27,202 nucleotides of DNA from Chara braunii (GCA_003427395.1 BFEA01000511.1:8121-35322), one strand, 5' to 3'; numbered from the stretch's first letter, positions 1 through 9,612 are shown. Notes: generated by a model not told the origin, from the letters alone. A program made the numbers and translations.

Positions 1-1
1 A

Positions 2-81
<80 letters not shown>

Positions 82-340
82 CACCAGATTCACTTACCCA
101 CGTTTATCTTGTTTCTTTCTCGAGTCCCTGTTCTCGAGGGCTGTGCTGTCCTCATGAATCAGAGAAGCCAGAGGGCTGTGAGACATGGCCACTGCTTAAA
201 ATTTGCAGAAAGTGAAAAAGGAAAGCAGTGGCCATGTCTCACAGCCCTCTGGCTTGTCTCTGATTCATGAGGACGGCACAGGCCTCGAGAACAGGGACTC
301 GAGCAAGAAACAAGCTAAACGTGGGTAAGTGAACCTGGTG

Positions 341-403
<63 letters not shown>
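1..403. repeat. Large fold-back: AG/CT microsatellites enclosing a ~121-bp inverted repeat
   Basis: An (AG)n tract (1-76) is followed by an arm at 77-197, a 25-nt spacer (198-222), and the reverse complement of the arm at 223-345, which runs into (CT)n (346-403). I count five substitutions and one 2-nt indel between the arms, about 95% identity. The microsatellites are also inverted copies of each other, so the whole 400 bp could fold into one hairpin. It looks like a fold-back MITE that inserted with, or expanded, a terminal microsatellite. No protein is encoded. The high arm identity means either recent origin or a recent inverted duplication. An assembly artefact is less likely because the arms differ at scattered sites. 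Confidence 0.85.
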
Positions 404-404
<1 letters not shown>

Positions 405-542
405 TTTGTTTTTTTTCCATATCCAGAAAACTCCCGGTGGAAATTATTTCCATGCCGAGGATTTAGGTGGACCCAGGTTGGTACCGCAAAATTGCATTTA
501 TATTATTTTATGACCAACTACCCAAATGCATGGACCTACCCA

Positions 543-780
543 GGCAAAATTATGGGCATGCCCGGGACCTGAGGAGGAGAGGCCAAATTGCTCATATACC
601 CTGCTCTACCCGGATGGCTGAAATTATGCTCATACCCAGCAACTGCTGGGTCACAACGGTTCACGTGGTGGGCATGAGCATAATTTTGTGGTCTGTCATC
701 CAAGGCCCGCCCGTGGCTTTGGGTACACCCGCATTTTTGCCAGCCCATTTCTGGGCATGGGCATAATTTCGTGGCCCGGA
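543..780. repeat. Cluster of inverted GGGCATG/AAATTATG motifs
   Basis: Motifs of the form AAATTATG(G/C)(G/T)CAT at about 547 and 621 recur as reverse complements (CAT(G/A)(A/G)GCATAATTT) at about 672 and 755, followed by CGTGGCCCGG or GTGG. Together they form a nested imperfect palindrome. It is probably the remnant of a fold-back element. No coding signal was recognised. Confidence 0.45.
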
Positions 781-789
781 ACTGAGGGC

Positions 790-3084
790 CTGCGGGACAG
801 GATGTGCCTACCATTTCGCACACTGTCAGGGGAAAAGTCGGCTACTATGCAACTTTAAGTTGAATGGGGTCCGGGTATAGATATGCAAGCTGGGCCCTGG
901 GACTGGGTATACCGGGGTATTACCGGGTATTCCCATCTTTAAATTTTTTGTTTTTTGAAAACAGAACCTTATGGTTCTGGCTCCTTTTCCATTCTGGGAA
1001 GCGTCGGTCTGGTTCCTATTCCCCCGGCAAGTCCAAGATAGTACAATGGTTACTCACTCACGCTCCTCCCCCTTATGGCGTGAAGGTCCAGAAGACGGCA
1101 TTGATTACTTCCTTGAAGAAGGATGTACCGATCTTCACCCCTGCTTAAGTTAGTCTATTCTAGGCTGTTTCTCCTTTAGAAGCTAAGCGTGTTAGCTACT
1201 TGACTTTGCTTGAACTATCCTGTCTCTTTTCTGTCTGTTCCTCATGTCAATTGAGCCTATGGTGTGTCTCGGTTTTTCCGGGACTGAGGGTGTGACGGAC
1301 CCCTTTGCTCTAATTCCAATTTCCCTGTGGAGCAATTTTCCTTGAAAGTGATGTCTGAGGCCACAACCCTGAACCCTAGATTACTAGTGTCGCATTGACC
1401 GAGGTGGAGTAACGTCCGGAACCGGAAGTAGCGTGAGAATGCAACCTTGAAAGTAGTGTCTGAAACTGAAATCCTAAAACCTTTGAGATCTGGGCGGCAG
1501 GTGACCCGTTGACCGAGCTATTATCGGGAGCTTGGACTGTGTATCTTGATGGGGGGTGGTGTGATCGGTAATCGGTGTTAGGATTTAGTGTGGTGTGGAA
1601 GACGTGGGCGTGTTGGGTTCGCGGTGTGGGCGTGAGACCTGAATGATGGGAAGGTATTTAAATTGGTAAGGGTGAGTTCGGGTGATGTTTGATGATGAGC
1701 GGTGGTTGGAGGGGGGGGGGGCGGAGGGAGGTGATTAGGCTGGGTTGATAGAAGAAGTTCATAGAGCAGTATCTGTTCCATTTAGTGCGATGGGGAATAG
1801 GTTTTTTAATGCGGATTGTGTCGGAGTGGTAGGATTTTGGGCATTTGATGTGGGCATAACTAACCAGTCTTGTAAGCGCAGGCTTTCCCATCTTTAAATG
1901 GGGTACAGCTGCAATTTTCCCTTTTCTGTTTTGAAAGTTTTTTCAAAAAATATGTAATAACTCAGCTCAAATCATGCAATAGTCGTGGGCCATGGGTCGT
2001 CGTTTCAGTCTAAGGGCCGAAACAGGGGTCAACGCCCAAGCCCAAGTCATGAAATCGCCTAGTAAACAAAGGCCTGCTACTGTGGGTGCCCGAAGCAAGG
2101 CCTAAAAAAGGGCTCCAGAGGCCCAACGTGCGACAGTTGATCGTGGAAAGTCAAAGGTCGACAGCAGCTCGGAAATTTGGGCTCACGAGTCAAAGTCAAC
2201 ATGGATCCAGCCTAGGCCACCAATCAGACACACACACTTGGCTGTTCGCAGGTATCTACCGAGGATCGAGTCCAAGTGGAAATCTGCAAATGTATGGGAT
2301 CCAGACCATTGGCCGCGAGTCAATCTGGGCCATCGCATCTGAGCGACCAGAGGCCGGTCGACCGGAGTAATGTTGACCCCGCCCCTGCTGACCGACAGTC
2401 AGCCTTGCACTTGCTGCTTGACGCTGGCTCTACGCTGGCTGGACGGTGGCTCGTCGCTGGCGCTACGCTGGCTTGAAATTGGACGACGACGCGAGGCTGC
2501 TACTGCTTTGCGTTGGCGCCTTCCTCTGTCTACGGCGCCAGCTGGATTCCTGACTAAGCTGACATGGCTCTCGCCACACTGTCTACTACATTGATGGGTT
2601 ACTGTCGAGGACTCAAGGAGGAGGAGGACCAGGGCTGAGAGATTGGTCGAATGTGAGGAAAGCTTACCTGGCTGCGTTTGTGTCCACATTGCGCATCGCT
2701 GATTGTCTTCAGAGGAGAGTGCGCCGTGTGCGCCTTGACGATATCTGTTCATTGTAGGAGCGTGCAAGAGGGGGATACTGTCCGCTGAGGTGGTGAGTAA
2801 GGGTTGTCCAGAGGAGGAGTGGGTTTGTGAGGGAGTTCTATCTGCTGAGCTGATGGGTACTTTACTACTTTCTCTTCCACCCTCTAAGTCTAATCCCCCT
2901 CCCATCTGCTTCTTCTCTGGTCACGAGACGCTGGATCACTGGATCACATGTACGATTTCACAGACATTGCAACTGAGCTGAGACATTCTGTACTTGGTTA
3001 TTGTTGAGCTTTCCACCTGACTGGGTTCATTGCAAATACATTTCTTCAAAGGAAAACATGATAGTCAGATTGTGTATACCAACC
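790..3084. other. Gene-poor stretch with no recognised feature
   Basis: Short open frames here (for example around 864-1148 and the minus strand of 2399-2905) have no recognisable domain, and their composition follows local bias. A direct internal similarity exists at about 2426-2470 (repeated CTACGCTGGCT motifs), and a near-repeat of a CTGAG(G/C)TG(A/G)TG segment lies at about 2780-2855. A G run sits near 1711-1722. Unrecognised exons cannot be excluded, because the RCCR-like gene at 3695-4512 points into this region and its next exons could lie here or outside the window. Confidence 0.4.
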
Positions 3085-3087
3085 CAG

Positions 3088-3252
3088 GGGCCAAGTCCCA
3101 CTAGCAGTGTTGAGTTTCCTCAATGCCCGCATGCAGACGTGTTTGTGGAGAGGTGCAGAAAATCGCGTTGAGTTTCCCCAAACGCACATCCCTACAAACA
3201 TGTCCAGATTCGGGCATTGAGGAAACTCAACACTGCTAGTGGGACTGGGCCC
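3088..3252. mobile_element. 165-bp MITE (GGGCC-type termini, 3-bp TSD CAG)
   Basis: The ends are inverted copies: GGGCCAAGTCCCACTAGCAG on the left, and the reverse complement of the right end starting GGGCCCAGTCCCACTAGC. The arms extend about 60 bp with few mismatches. The trinucleotide CAG flanks both sides (3085-3087 and 3253-3255), consistent with a 3-bp target-site duplication. No coding capacity. Three-bp duplications and short GG-starting TIRs are typical of PIF/Harbinger-type MITEs; that family assignment is inference. Related termini occur at 9016-9467 and 11306-11409. Confidence 0.75.
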
Positions 3253-3397
3253 CAGCTCCTGTCACAAGTGGTTAACCGGGAGCCCCACTTTTCATCTCTT
3301 GGATACGGGGTCCAAAACTGAAATTATAACTTGTAACTGCCAGTAAAGAGATCATGAGTTTGGATCTCCTCTGTCTGCGCTCCCCCAGCTCTTCCCT

Positions 3398-3398
<1 letters not shown>

Positions 3399-3450
<52 letters not shown>
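3399..3450 (+). repeat. Poly-C tract (52 nt)
   Basis: An uninterrupted run of C. It creates artefactual polyproline and polyglycine reading frames on the two strands. It lies inside what would be intron or 3' flank of the minus-strand RCCR-like gene. Confidence 0.95.
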
Positions 3451-3452
<2 letters not shown>

Positions 3453-3687
3453 CCCCCGAAAAAAGAAAAAGATGATGATTTTGGATCGGGATGGAATCAT
3501 GATAAGCAAGAGCAACAATCATGGAATTTAAAGGACTCAAAAGAGAGTGTGAATAAGAGTCATGCTACGATCGTGCAATGTCCCTGCTTGAAAAGCACGA
3601 ACCTAGCCGTTACCACAGCCAGATTCATGCGTTCCAAGCATGAACATGGCACCACCGGTGGGGTCTGGCCCTAAGGCTTGAGAGTTT

Positions 3688-3695
3688 GACTTACC
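3688..3695 (-). other. Splice donor site ending the RCCR-like exon
   Basis: On the minus strand the sequence reads CCGCAG followed by GTAAGTC, a near-perfect plant 5' splice site. It falls exactly where homology to the RCCR family (after DLKPR) would otherwise hit an immediate in-frame stop in the GTAA. Confidence 0.65.
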
Positions 3696-4512
3696 TGCGG
3701 GGTTTAAGGTCCATTAGGAAAAAGACGCGTTTTTCCGACATGAACCACTCGAACATGATATGCGGTGCATCTGTCGATGGACCCATCCAGAGGCTAAAAA
3801 ATGAAGTCCCGATAGATTTTCCATCTCGCACCATGCGGATAGCTCCCTCGACCATAGCATGCACTTCGTCGCCATCTCCATTTCGCAGAACAAATGACCC
3901 CCTAGCTAAGTTGTCAGGGTTGCTCATGTACGTCAACTCAGGTGGCGCTTTGTTGTCCTTGAACGTCACACCACCCTCGCTCTCTATCTTCCGCCGTAAG
4001 TCCAAATGGAGCTCGCGACCTGCCTGGAAAAACTCCACTTCTTTGTCGTCATAAATATTGAAAGGAGGTGACCGTTCGGGGGCGAGAGAAGCAACACTGT
4101 CAGGTGATGATTGGCTGCCGAAGCTCAGCTTGCACCGAGAACTTCGTAAACGCGGTGCTTGTCGGGCAAGGTGCGTAGCTAACCCCTCACGAGCCCCAAT
4201 GTCGACGACGAGTCCCGCTGATGGAATTGCCACAAAGAAGGGGAGTTCAGACGAATGAATGGGACGATGGTGGAACATAATTCTTCCCCGATGCCGTGTT
4301 CGAGAATGACATCCATGATGAGCCCCTGTTTGGGAAAACCAGGTTGTATGTCTGTGCACCGCCGGAATCAGCAAAGTTGAACTCTTCTGCCAATCACCAA
4401 GCCGCCGGCCACCGAGGGCCAGTCTCCTCTTACCGAGGAATCCGAAGCTACAGAAAGTAGCCGTGGAATCGACCACAACGCCACTGCTCGTATGACTAGG
4501 TGTCTGCATTGC
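3695..4512 (-). CDS. Red chlorophyll catabolite reductase-like protein, exon with 5' part (partial gene)
   Basis: RCCR is the ferredoxin-dependent plastid enzyme that reduces red chlorophyll catabolite to the primary fluorescent catabolite. The C-terminal ~125 residues of this frame match the family: an N-P-D-N...GSFVLRNGDGDEV stretch, then STDAPHIMFEWFM followed by a hydrophobic strand and DLKPR, equivalent to the conserved STxAPxFxxE...LDLxPRKDL block. The frame stops because the exon ends: 3' of CGCAG (3695) comes GTAAGT, a consensus splice donor, so the codon after DLKPR is split. Downstream exons would lie at lower coordinates and were not found. I chose the Met at 4512 because the next ~70 residues are Ser/Thr/Arg-rich and poor in acids, like a chloroplast transit peptide. 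The frame is open to 4710. The N-terminal extension before the matching core (about 150 residues) is longer than usual, so the start or an upstream intron is uncertain. Family call firm, exon limits less so. Confidence 0.7.
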
Positions 4513-4733
4513 CATTACCCCTCCATCATTGCAGCAGTAACGACTGTGAAAGTCAATGCCGCACTGTGCAGCATTGCCTAGATTGTGGTTTATTGCGGTA
4601 AATGGGGAGCATTTACACACTCCTTGCCCAGGGGAGGAGCTTCTAGGCAGAGCAAGGGCCGGCTGACCTGCGGCCAACATAGCTGTTGATCCAACTAATA
4701 TCTTGCACAAGATGACTTAATGAATACTGTATA

Positions 4734-4734
<1 letters not shown>

Positions 4735-4820
<86 letters not shown>

Positions 4821-4829
4821 AACAAACAA
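4735..4829 (+). repeat. (CA)n microsatellite with (CAAA)n tail
   Basis: About 80 bp of CA dinucleotides with one G interruption, then four CAAA/CAAC units. It lies just upstream (minus-strand sense) of the RCCR-like reading frame. Confidence 0.95.
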
Positions 4830-5016
4830 CCCCAAATATTTTGTAAAATGTCAGCTTTCAGGACTGATACCTTCAAGGCTTTAACCACTCACACATCCAT
4901 CAAAAGCAAAGATGCCCCCTGTACCTTCTGTTCCACTCCAAATATATCACCAGTTTCTCAAATGAATGACGGGTGATTGCATACAGCACTCACATTCACG
5001 GGCAACACGCACACGG

Positions 5017-5024
<8 letters not shown>

Positions 5025-5067
<43 letters not shown>

Positions 5068-5395
5068 GTCACACACAAAAAAATAAAAAAATAAATAAAA
5101 AACAGTTTATGTATGTCCTCCTATTTCTTTGTTTGTTTTTCTTCTGATGTTTTCTGTCCATACTCCCTGTATGTTTCCAAGTACTTTTTGTGGTCCAGCT
5201 GAGCACCTTTAAGTAGTGCCAAACAGTCAGTCAATCTTGTTTGGAGTGCCTGCAACACTCTTATGGGGGCCGCTCAGTTCGGATGTCTGCGTTTCCTGTG
5301 GGTGATGACGGATGTTCGTCAGTGTGACTCCCTGGCTCAACGGGTGGTGGGAAGCAACAGTCTGCATGACGTGAATATGAGGTGATGTGCCGCTT
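5025..5395 (+). repeat. Dispersed repeat, copy A, led by (CA)n
   Basis: A (CA)n tract (5025-5062) is followed by sequence that is degenerately repeated at 7760-8060. The shared segments, in the same order, are CACCTT(T/C)AAG then GTGCC(A/G)AACAGTCAG, a TTTGG(A/G)GTGC segment, TTTCCTG(T/G)(G/T)GG, GGCT(C)CCTGGC, ACAGTCTGCA and ATGACGTGA. Both copies have the CA tract on the same side. This makes it a repeat family, probably non-autonomous. No coding function recognised. Confidence 0.55.
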
Positions 5396-5860
5396 TGCTC
5401 CCTGTTAGATGTGTGGACTACCTCGTCAGCTCTCCGCTGCTGCCTTGCAGCCTTTCCCGCTTGCTTCGTGGTGTGGCCGTGTTGTTGGTGTTGCCTTGCG
5501 CTTCGCTGCTCCACTGCTCCACTGCCTTGCCGCCCATCCACTGACCGTACCTTCCGTGTCTTTTGCTTGCACGCCTTGTAGTTTGCTTGCCTTTTTGGTG
5601 TTGCCTTGTGCTTCGCTGCACGGTTGCCAAGCTGCTGGTCCGCTCGCCCTGTCGTCCCTTGCAGTGTGGTTGCCTTGCTTGTGGTTCCTTGCGCTTCACT
5701 GCACGGGTGCCGTGCTGTTCGTCCACTTGTCATGTCATTCCTTGCAGTCGTCTTCGGCATTGACTCCGTTGAGCAGCCGTGTTGCCTCTCGAGCATTGCC
5801 TGGTGCTTCGCTGGGTTGCTGCCCGCTGCTGTGTTCCATCTGGGAGGACAGTCTTCCTTC
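5396..5860 (+). repeat. Degenerate tandem low-complexity repeats (TTGCCTTGCGCTTCGCTGC-like)
   Basis: Units resembling TTGCCTTG(C/T)GCTTCGCTGC, followed by variable C/T-rich spacers, recur at about 5490, 5600, 5670 and 5800. The repetition leaves several overlapping frames open on both strands (including a Gln/Lys/Ala-rich one on the minus strand, 5227-5865). None resembles a known protein, and I treat them as composition artefacts. A T run and an A run follow at 5887-5917. Confidence 0.5.
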
Positions 5861-5976
5861 AGCAAGGGTCAAATGGTTCATAACCCTTTTTTTTTTTTTT
5901 TTTTTAACAAAAAAAACCCCTTTTAGGGCCTGTAGTGCTAGTGATACTGATTAAAAACAGATACCACTAGCACCCA

Positions 5977-6040
5977 GGGGAGGCTCCATCTATTGGTGGG
6001 GAGCATCACCTGCTGGAAAACGGGTCCAGCGTCCCTTGTA
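5977..6040 (+). repeat. Dispersed terminus: GGCTCCATCTATTGGTGGGG ... CGGGTCCAGCGTCCCTT
   Basis: This 60-bp segment occurs again as its reverse complement at 15157-15230. Its 3' part (GGAAA-CGGGTCCAGCGTCCCTT) also occurs at 11912-11940 and 24205-24232. The recurrent end-like arrangement suggests the terminus of an unrecognised transposable element family. Confidence 0.55.
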
Positions 6041-6133
6041 CAGAATTGAAATGAGAGAGGAAGTCGCTCTGATAGGGCATGGGAGGATTAAAGAGAATTC
6101 CTGCCAGCATTGATTACTCTGGGATCAGAGGAT

Positions 6134-7144
6134 CTACTGTGCAGGGAAAGGATGATGTTTCGTCTGGTAAGCATTCCCCGGGGGGTGCCGGGGGGTAGGC
6201 ATTTGCAAAGCCATCTCTTCAGCCCTGATTCGGCGGCCAGAAAAGCATCTCTTCCTGATGTGACTGCACTGCCTATTCTGCGCCTGAGGAACTCCACCTC
6301 CAGTACTTCTTGTCCACACCGGGGCGCTCACCGAATCTTCGGATCTTGAATCTTGTGTAGGAACTTTTGTGTCACCCCGGGGGGCACCTGGGGGAGGCAA
6401 CTTAAGTGAGGGGCTCAGCTAGAGCAAGCGGGTGGGGAGGGAAGGGGTCCGAGAAATCAGTAGGGGGTCGCATCGGGAACGAGGGCTCGAAATTGGTCCG
6501 ATCATTGAACACCAGGCGGTAATCTCTGAGGGGGACCTCTTGTACTCCATCCTGTCCACTTGGTTGATCCCCTCCCCACTGTATCTTAGCTACCCAACCC
6601 CCTCGGTCTCCCCAAGCCATTCTGTGCAGAAGGCCGTGAGGGCCCGCTTAATGTCCTGGCCCATTTGAAAAGTATCCAGCTGGCTTTTCAAATCGTACCA
6701 TCTACGCAGCAATTCCACCTGAATCTGCTCCTTAATCTGTTCTCTGAGCTCTCCATCCCCCGCTCTAACGGTTTCCTGACTGAGAAGGCATTGCTGCCAC
6801 CACAGAGCCCAGAGAACCGCTCTTATACCAAGGCTAAACCAGTTTTCTGTGTAGACGGACGCTGCAGCCATTTTGGGGCAGTGACCGGTGAGGATCGCCC
6901 TCCAAGACCACGGCCAGGGGGTGTCCGGTACCATCTTGCGCCATACCCTGTCCCACCAGCGCCACGTCAGTACGGCCACCGGACACTGCATAAAGATGTG
7001 CTCGGTTGTCTCATTCCATTTGCGTGAGGGGAAGGCCGTGAGGCACCGCTGACAGCAGGGCAGTGCAACCCCTTTCTGTTCCAGGTGGGTGTGATCTATT
7101 AGCCAAGCATTTGTAATACGAAGATTTTGCAGATTGTCGAGGGT
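6134..7144 (-). pseudogene. LINE ORF2 C-terminal fragment with zf-RVT zinc-binding domain (decayed)
   Basis: Reading from 7144 downward, the frame encodes TLDNLQNLRITNAWLIDH, then a C-x2-C pair (CQRC), then ETTEHIFMQCPVA. This is the CCHC arrangement of the zinc-binding domain that follows the reverse transcriptase in plant LINE ORF2 proteins (zf-RVT). A Trp-rich segment (WRWWDRVWRKM) follows, as in that family. The frame is interrupted by TAG at 6590-6592 and by another TAG near 6420, yet the same frame stays open across both down to a TAG at 6134. Sequence upstream of 7144 (7145-7205) may continue the ORF in another frame (KNVPSELHRLIRRLN), indicating a frameshift. The RT core itself is absent from the window. 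It is a 5'-truncated or fragmented copy. The domain call is fairly firm; the extent below 6590 is inference. Confidence 0.65.
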
Positions 7145-7205
7145 TCAGCCTCCTGATGAGTCGGTGCAACTCCGACGGAACATTCTTGTTATCAGCAGCT
7201 TTCAC

Positions 7206-7394
7206 TTTTTTCAGTTTTCGCCTTTTGGTCTACTGTCGTTTCTTTTGCTGATTTGTGTTGTTTGTCTGCCCGCCCACGTCCCCCTTGCCCTCCAGCCTGT
7301 CTCTCGAGGTTACTTGTTGTGTCTTAGCTCTTTGCCTTTTACTTTTGCTGCTTTGTGTGTATGCCCACCTGCCTCCCCCGTGCCCTTCTCCAGC
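7206..7394. repeat. Pyrimidine-rich degenerate repeats
   Basis: Phrases such as TTTTGCTGxTTTGTGTxxxTxTGCCC(G/A)CC recur at about 7236, 7347 and 7557. They give T/C-rich pseudo-frames with hydrophobic translations. No gene recognised. Confidence 0.4.
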
Positions 7395-7488
7395 CTAACG
7401 TCTTCACCCGAATAGAACGCCTGGTCATTATAGCTGTATTTGGCATAACATTCAGCCCAGATACGGTGATAATTACCGAAGACGGTAG
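7395..7488. mobile_element. Fold-back MITE, CTAACGTCTTC family, copy 1
   Basis: The left arm (CTAACGTCTTCACCCGAATAG... to GCTGTATTT) is the same sequence as the right arm of the element at 11402-11506 in opposite orientation. The right end here (GAAGACGGTAG) is the inverted complement of the left terminus CTAACGTCTTC with one mismatch. About 94 bp, no coding capacity, imperfect hairpin. Confidence 0.6.
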
Positions 7489-7753
7489 GTGTCTTGTTGT
7501 TTCTTGTCATTCAGTGCATCTTCATTCATTGTCTCACTGTGTGTTGCTGCACTGCCTTTTGCTGCTTTGCTGGTTTCTGCCCGCCGCTGGCTTGTCTTCC
7601 TTTTCTGCTTACCTGGGTGGCGAGTTGTTTGCTGCCTGCCTTTCCTTTGGTCATACCATAGGAAGTGGACAATTTTTTGTTTTAGTATGTTTCTTGTCAT
7701 GCTTTTTCCGCGCAGCTCGCCGCAACTATTCTTTTGGGGGGTTCGTCTCTCAT

Positions 7754-7754
<1 letters not shown>

Positions 7755-7791
<37 letters not shown>

Positions 7792-8060
7792 TTCACATTG
7801 TTTGTTGATCTGTTTGCTCTCTGTGTGTTTTCCCCGTGCTCTCTTCAGTGTCAAAATCCAGCACCTTCAAGATGTGCCGAACAGTCAGCAACTGTTTCTT
7901 CGCAGTGACTGCTGTGTTTGGGGTGCTTGTGTTTCTGTGTTTCCTGGTGGAGACAGACATTCGGCTTGTGGCTCCCTGGCCCTTGATGCCAGTTGATGGT
8001 GGTGTGAACCTACAGTCTGCAAGGTTTTCATATGACGTGAGTAGGTGATAATGGGATTTG
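7755..8060 (+). repeat. Dispersed repeat, copy B, led by (CA)n
   Basis: A (CA)n tract (about 7757-7790) is followed by the same ordered segments as copy A at 5025-5395. A frame at 7836-8048 encodes a short protein with one hydrophobic segment, but the corresponding frame in copy A is broken. I therefore do not call it a gene. Confidence 0.5.
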
Positions 8061-8345
8061 ATCCCTCGTGTGTCCATGGGTTTCTGTGTAGCCGCCTGCC
8101 TTGGTGTGTTGCTGTGTGTGCCTGCGAGCCTCGCCCGTCCACCTACCCGCTTGATTGCCTTCCTATGTTTTGAGCATCAAGCCTACAACAACGTGGGGTC
8201 GATCGACAACCGAGGCTGACCCCCGGGATCCCCGTGTGACAACACTGGTCTGGACCCTCCTAGTTCCTTTTCCACTGCTCCTTTTGTGATGTTGAAGAGG
8301 TGGTACTGTGGTACCTTGGGACACCGGCCGGGTTCTCAGCATACA

Positions 8346-8363
8346 CCCCCCCCCCCCCCCCCC
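8346..8363 (+). repeat. Poly-C tract (18 nt)
   Basis: Uninterrupted C run followed by AAACAAAAAA. Confidence 0.9.
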
Positions 8364-8419
8364 AAACAAAAAATGGGGTTTGGACTCATTAGCAAGTGGT
8401 TTGGGTTAGTCTGACACCC

Positions 8420-8461
8420 GTGGGACAGTATGTGACAGGTGTGGGACAGTATGTGACAGGT
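8420..8461 (+). repeat. Perfect tandem duplication of a 21-bp unit
   Basis: The 21-bp unit starting GTGGGACAGTATGTGACAGG is present twice back to back without a mismatch. A recent slippage or duplication product. Confidence 0.95.
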
Positions 8462-8536
8462 GTCCTAGGTGGTCTTTAAACCATATCATATCAAAGCCCC
8501 TGCGCAAGGATGACATGCATAAACCGAAAAATAGTA

Positions 8537-8539
<3 letters not shown>

Positions 8540-8573
<34 letters not shown>
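8540..8573 (+). repeat. Poly-A tract (34 nt)
   Basis: Uninterrupted A run immediately before the hairpin element at 8596-8757. It could be a retroposon tail, but no retroposon body was identified upstream. Confidence 0.9.
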
Positions 8574-8574
<1 letters not shown>

Positions 8575-8595
8575 CGCTCATGCTGTCCCTCCATT

Positions 8596-8757
8596 GGGGG
8601 TGAGATCCTGCTAGAAAAGAGGCTTGTATCTGGATGTGTTTTACGCAGAGAGATGATGCAGAAAAGCAGATCGATAGCCTTTTTCTGCGCGTCTCCCTGA
8701 ACGTCACCCAAACATGTCCAGTTTCAGGCACGAAATCCGATGCTGCAACAGGCCCCT
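8596..8757. mobile_element. Hairpin element related to the GGGCC MITEs (degenerate)
   Basis: Left side GGGGGTGAGATCCTGCTAG and right side ending AGGCCCC resemble decayed versions of the termini at 9016-9467. The centre shares ATCTGG(A)TGTGTT..CACGCAGAG..ATGCAGAAAAGC, and the right arm has ACATGTCCAGTTTCAGG. The same internal hairpin appears in the 3088-3252 and 9016-9467 elements. No coding. Confidence 0.45.
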
Positions 8758-8867
8758 TTCTATAATTTAAGAGAAAAAATACCAAAAGGAATGATAATGA
8801 TGACATCTCACACAGTCTCCACTTTTTTAGGAAAGCTCTGACATCCCATTAGCCAATAAGCCGATCT

Positions 8868-8945
8868 CTTCTTCTTCTTCTTCTTCTTCTTCTTCTTCTT
8901 CTTCTTCTTCTTCTTTTTCTTTTTTTTTTTCCTTTTTTTCTTTTT
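8868..8945 (+). repeat. (CTT)n microsatellite passing into a T-rich tract
   Basis: Fifteen or so CTT units (8868-8912) are followed by T runs with scattered C. The polylysine/polyarginine frame on the minus strand is an artefact of this repeat. Confidence 0.95.
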
Positions 8946-9015
8946 TCTTTTTTTGGCCCAATGGACCACAGAGCAGATATTAAACTGATCGGAACAGATA
9001 CTACACGTGATCTTA

Positions 9016-9467
9016 GGGCCAGATCCCACTGGCAAGGACGACTGGAATAAGTGTCTGAATCTGGTCGTGTTCCACGCAGAGATGCAGAAAAGCACATCAA
9101 TCACAGTTTTCTGCACCTGGCCACAAACACGTCTCCATTCAGACACTCTTTCCAATCCTCTCTGGGCCTCGTTCCACACCGCCGTCCCGCTGTGTACCGG
9201 ACAACCCAGCCGTTGGACCAGGAACGCGAATGAAACACCTGACGCCACCCCTACTTTCAAGTCACCTCCACCGCCGTCCCTTACATTTGCGTCCGTTTTG
9301 GCTGGGGAGTCCCTACTTTTGTGGGCCTCGCCCTTACGGCCCCGAATGTGAAAACAGATTTGGCATCTTTTTTTTCGTCATTAGGAAGGGGTGGAACGAT
9401 GAAACCCTTACATGTAAGGGTTATCTAGTGGTGTCGAACGAGGCCCTTTGCCAATGGGATCTGGCCC
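9016..9467. mobile_element. 452-bp TIR element, GGGCCAGATCCCA termini, TSD TTA
   Basis: The left end reads GGGCCAGATCCCACTGGCAA. The reverse complement of the right end reads GGGCCAGATCCCATTGGCAA. TTA flanks each side (9013-9015 and 9468-9470), a 3-bp target-site duplication. A fold-back lies inside: AGTGTCTGAAT (9049) pairs with ATTCAGACACT (9138), and further pairing (GCAGAAAA with TTTTCTGC) forms a ~100-nt hairpin. Just inside the right end is a copy of the AACGAGGCCC terminus seen at 13472-15148. No transposase is encoded. A PIF/Harbinger-type affiliation is inferred from TSD length. Confidence 0.75.
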
Positions 9468-9610
9468 TTAGCCAGACGGCCTAGAAAGCTATAATCATCA
9501 GCCAATCCCCCCCCTTATTCTTGTCCAAGGTGGTGTTCTTTTCTTTTCCCTTTTTCTTTCCTCATTTGTTTGCTTCCCCTTCGCGCTCACCTGATCCCCC
9601 CGCCTAAAAC

Positions 9611-9612
<2 letters not shown>

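Noticed and set aside
3354-3674. Open frames with polyproline or polyglycine across the C run
   Set aside because: Created by the 52-nt homopolymer; nothing recognisable on either side.
5227-5865. 212-codon minus-strand open frame (Gln/Lys/Ala/Thr-rich)
   Set aside because: It lies in degenerate repeats that leave several frames open on both strands, and no domain is recognised.
7151-7197. Hammerhead-like sequence: CTGATGA plus 5-bp stem II (GTCGG/CCGAC)
   Set aside because: The second core strand is GGAA instead of GAAA and no stem I pairing exists. It lies antisense to the LINE fragment, so chance is more likely.
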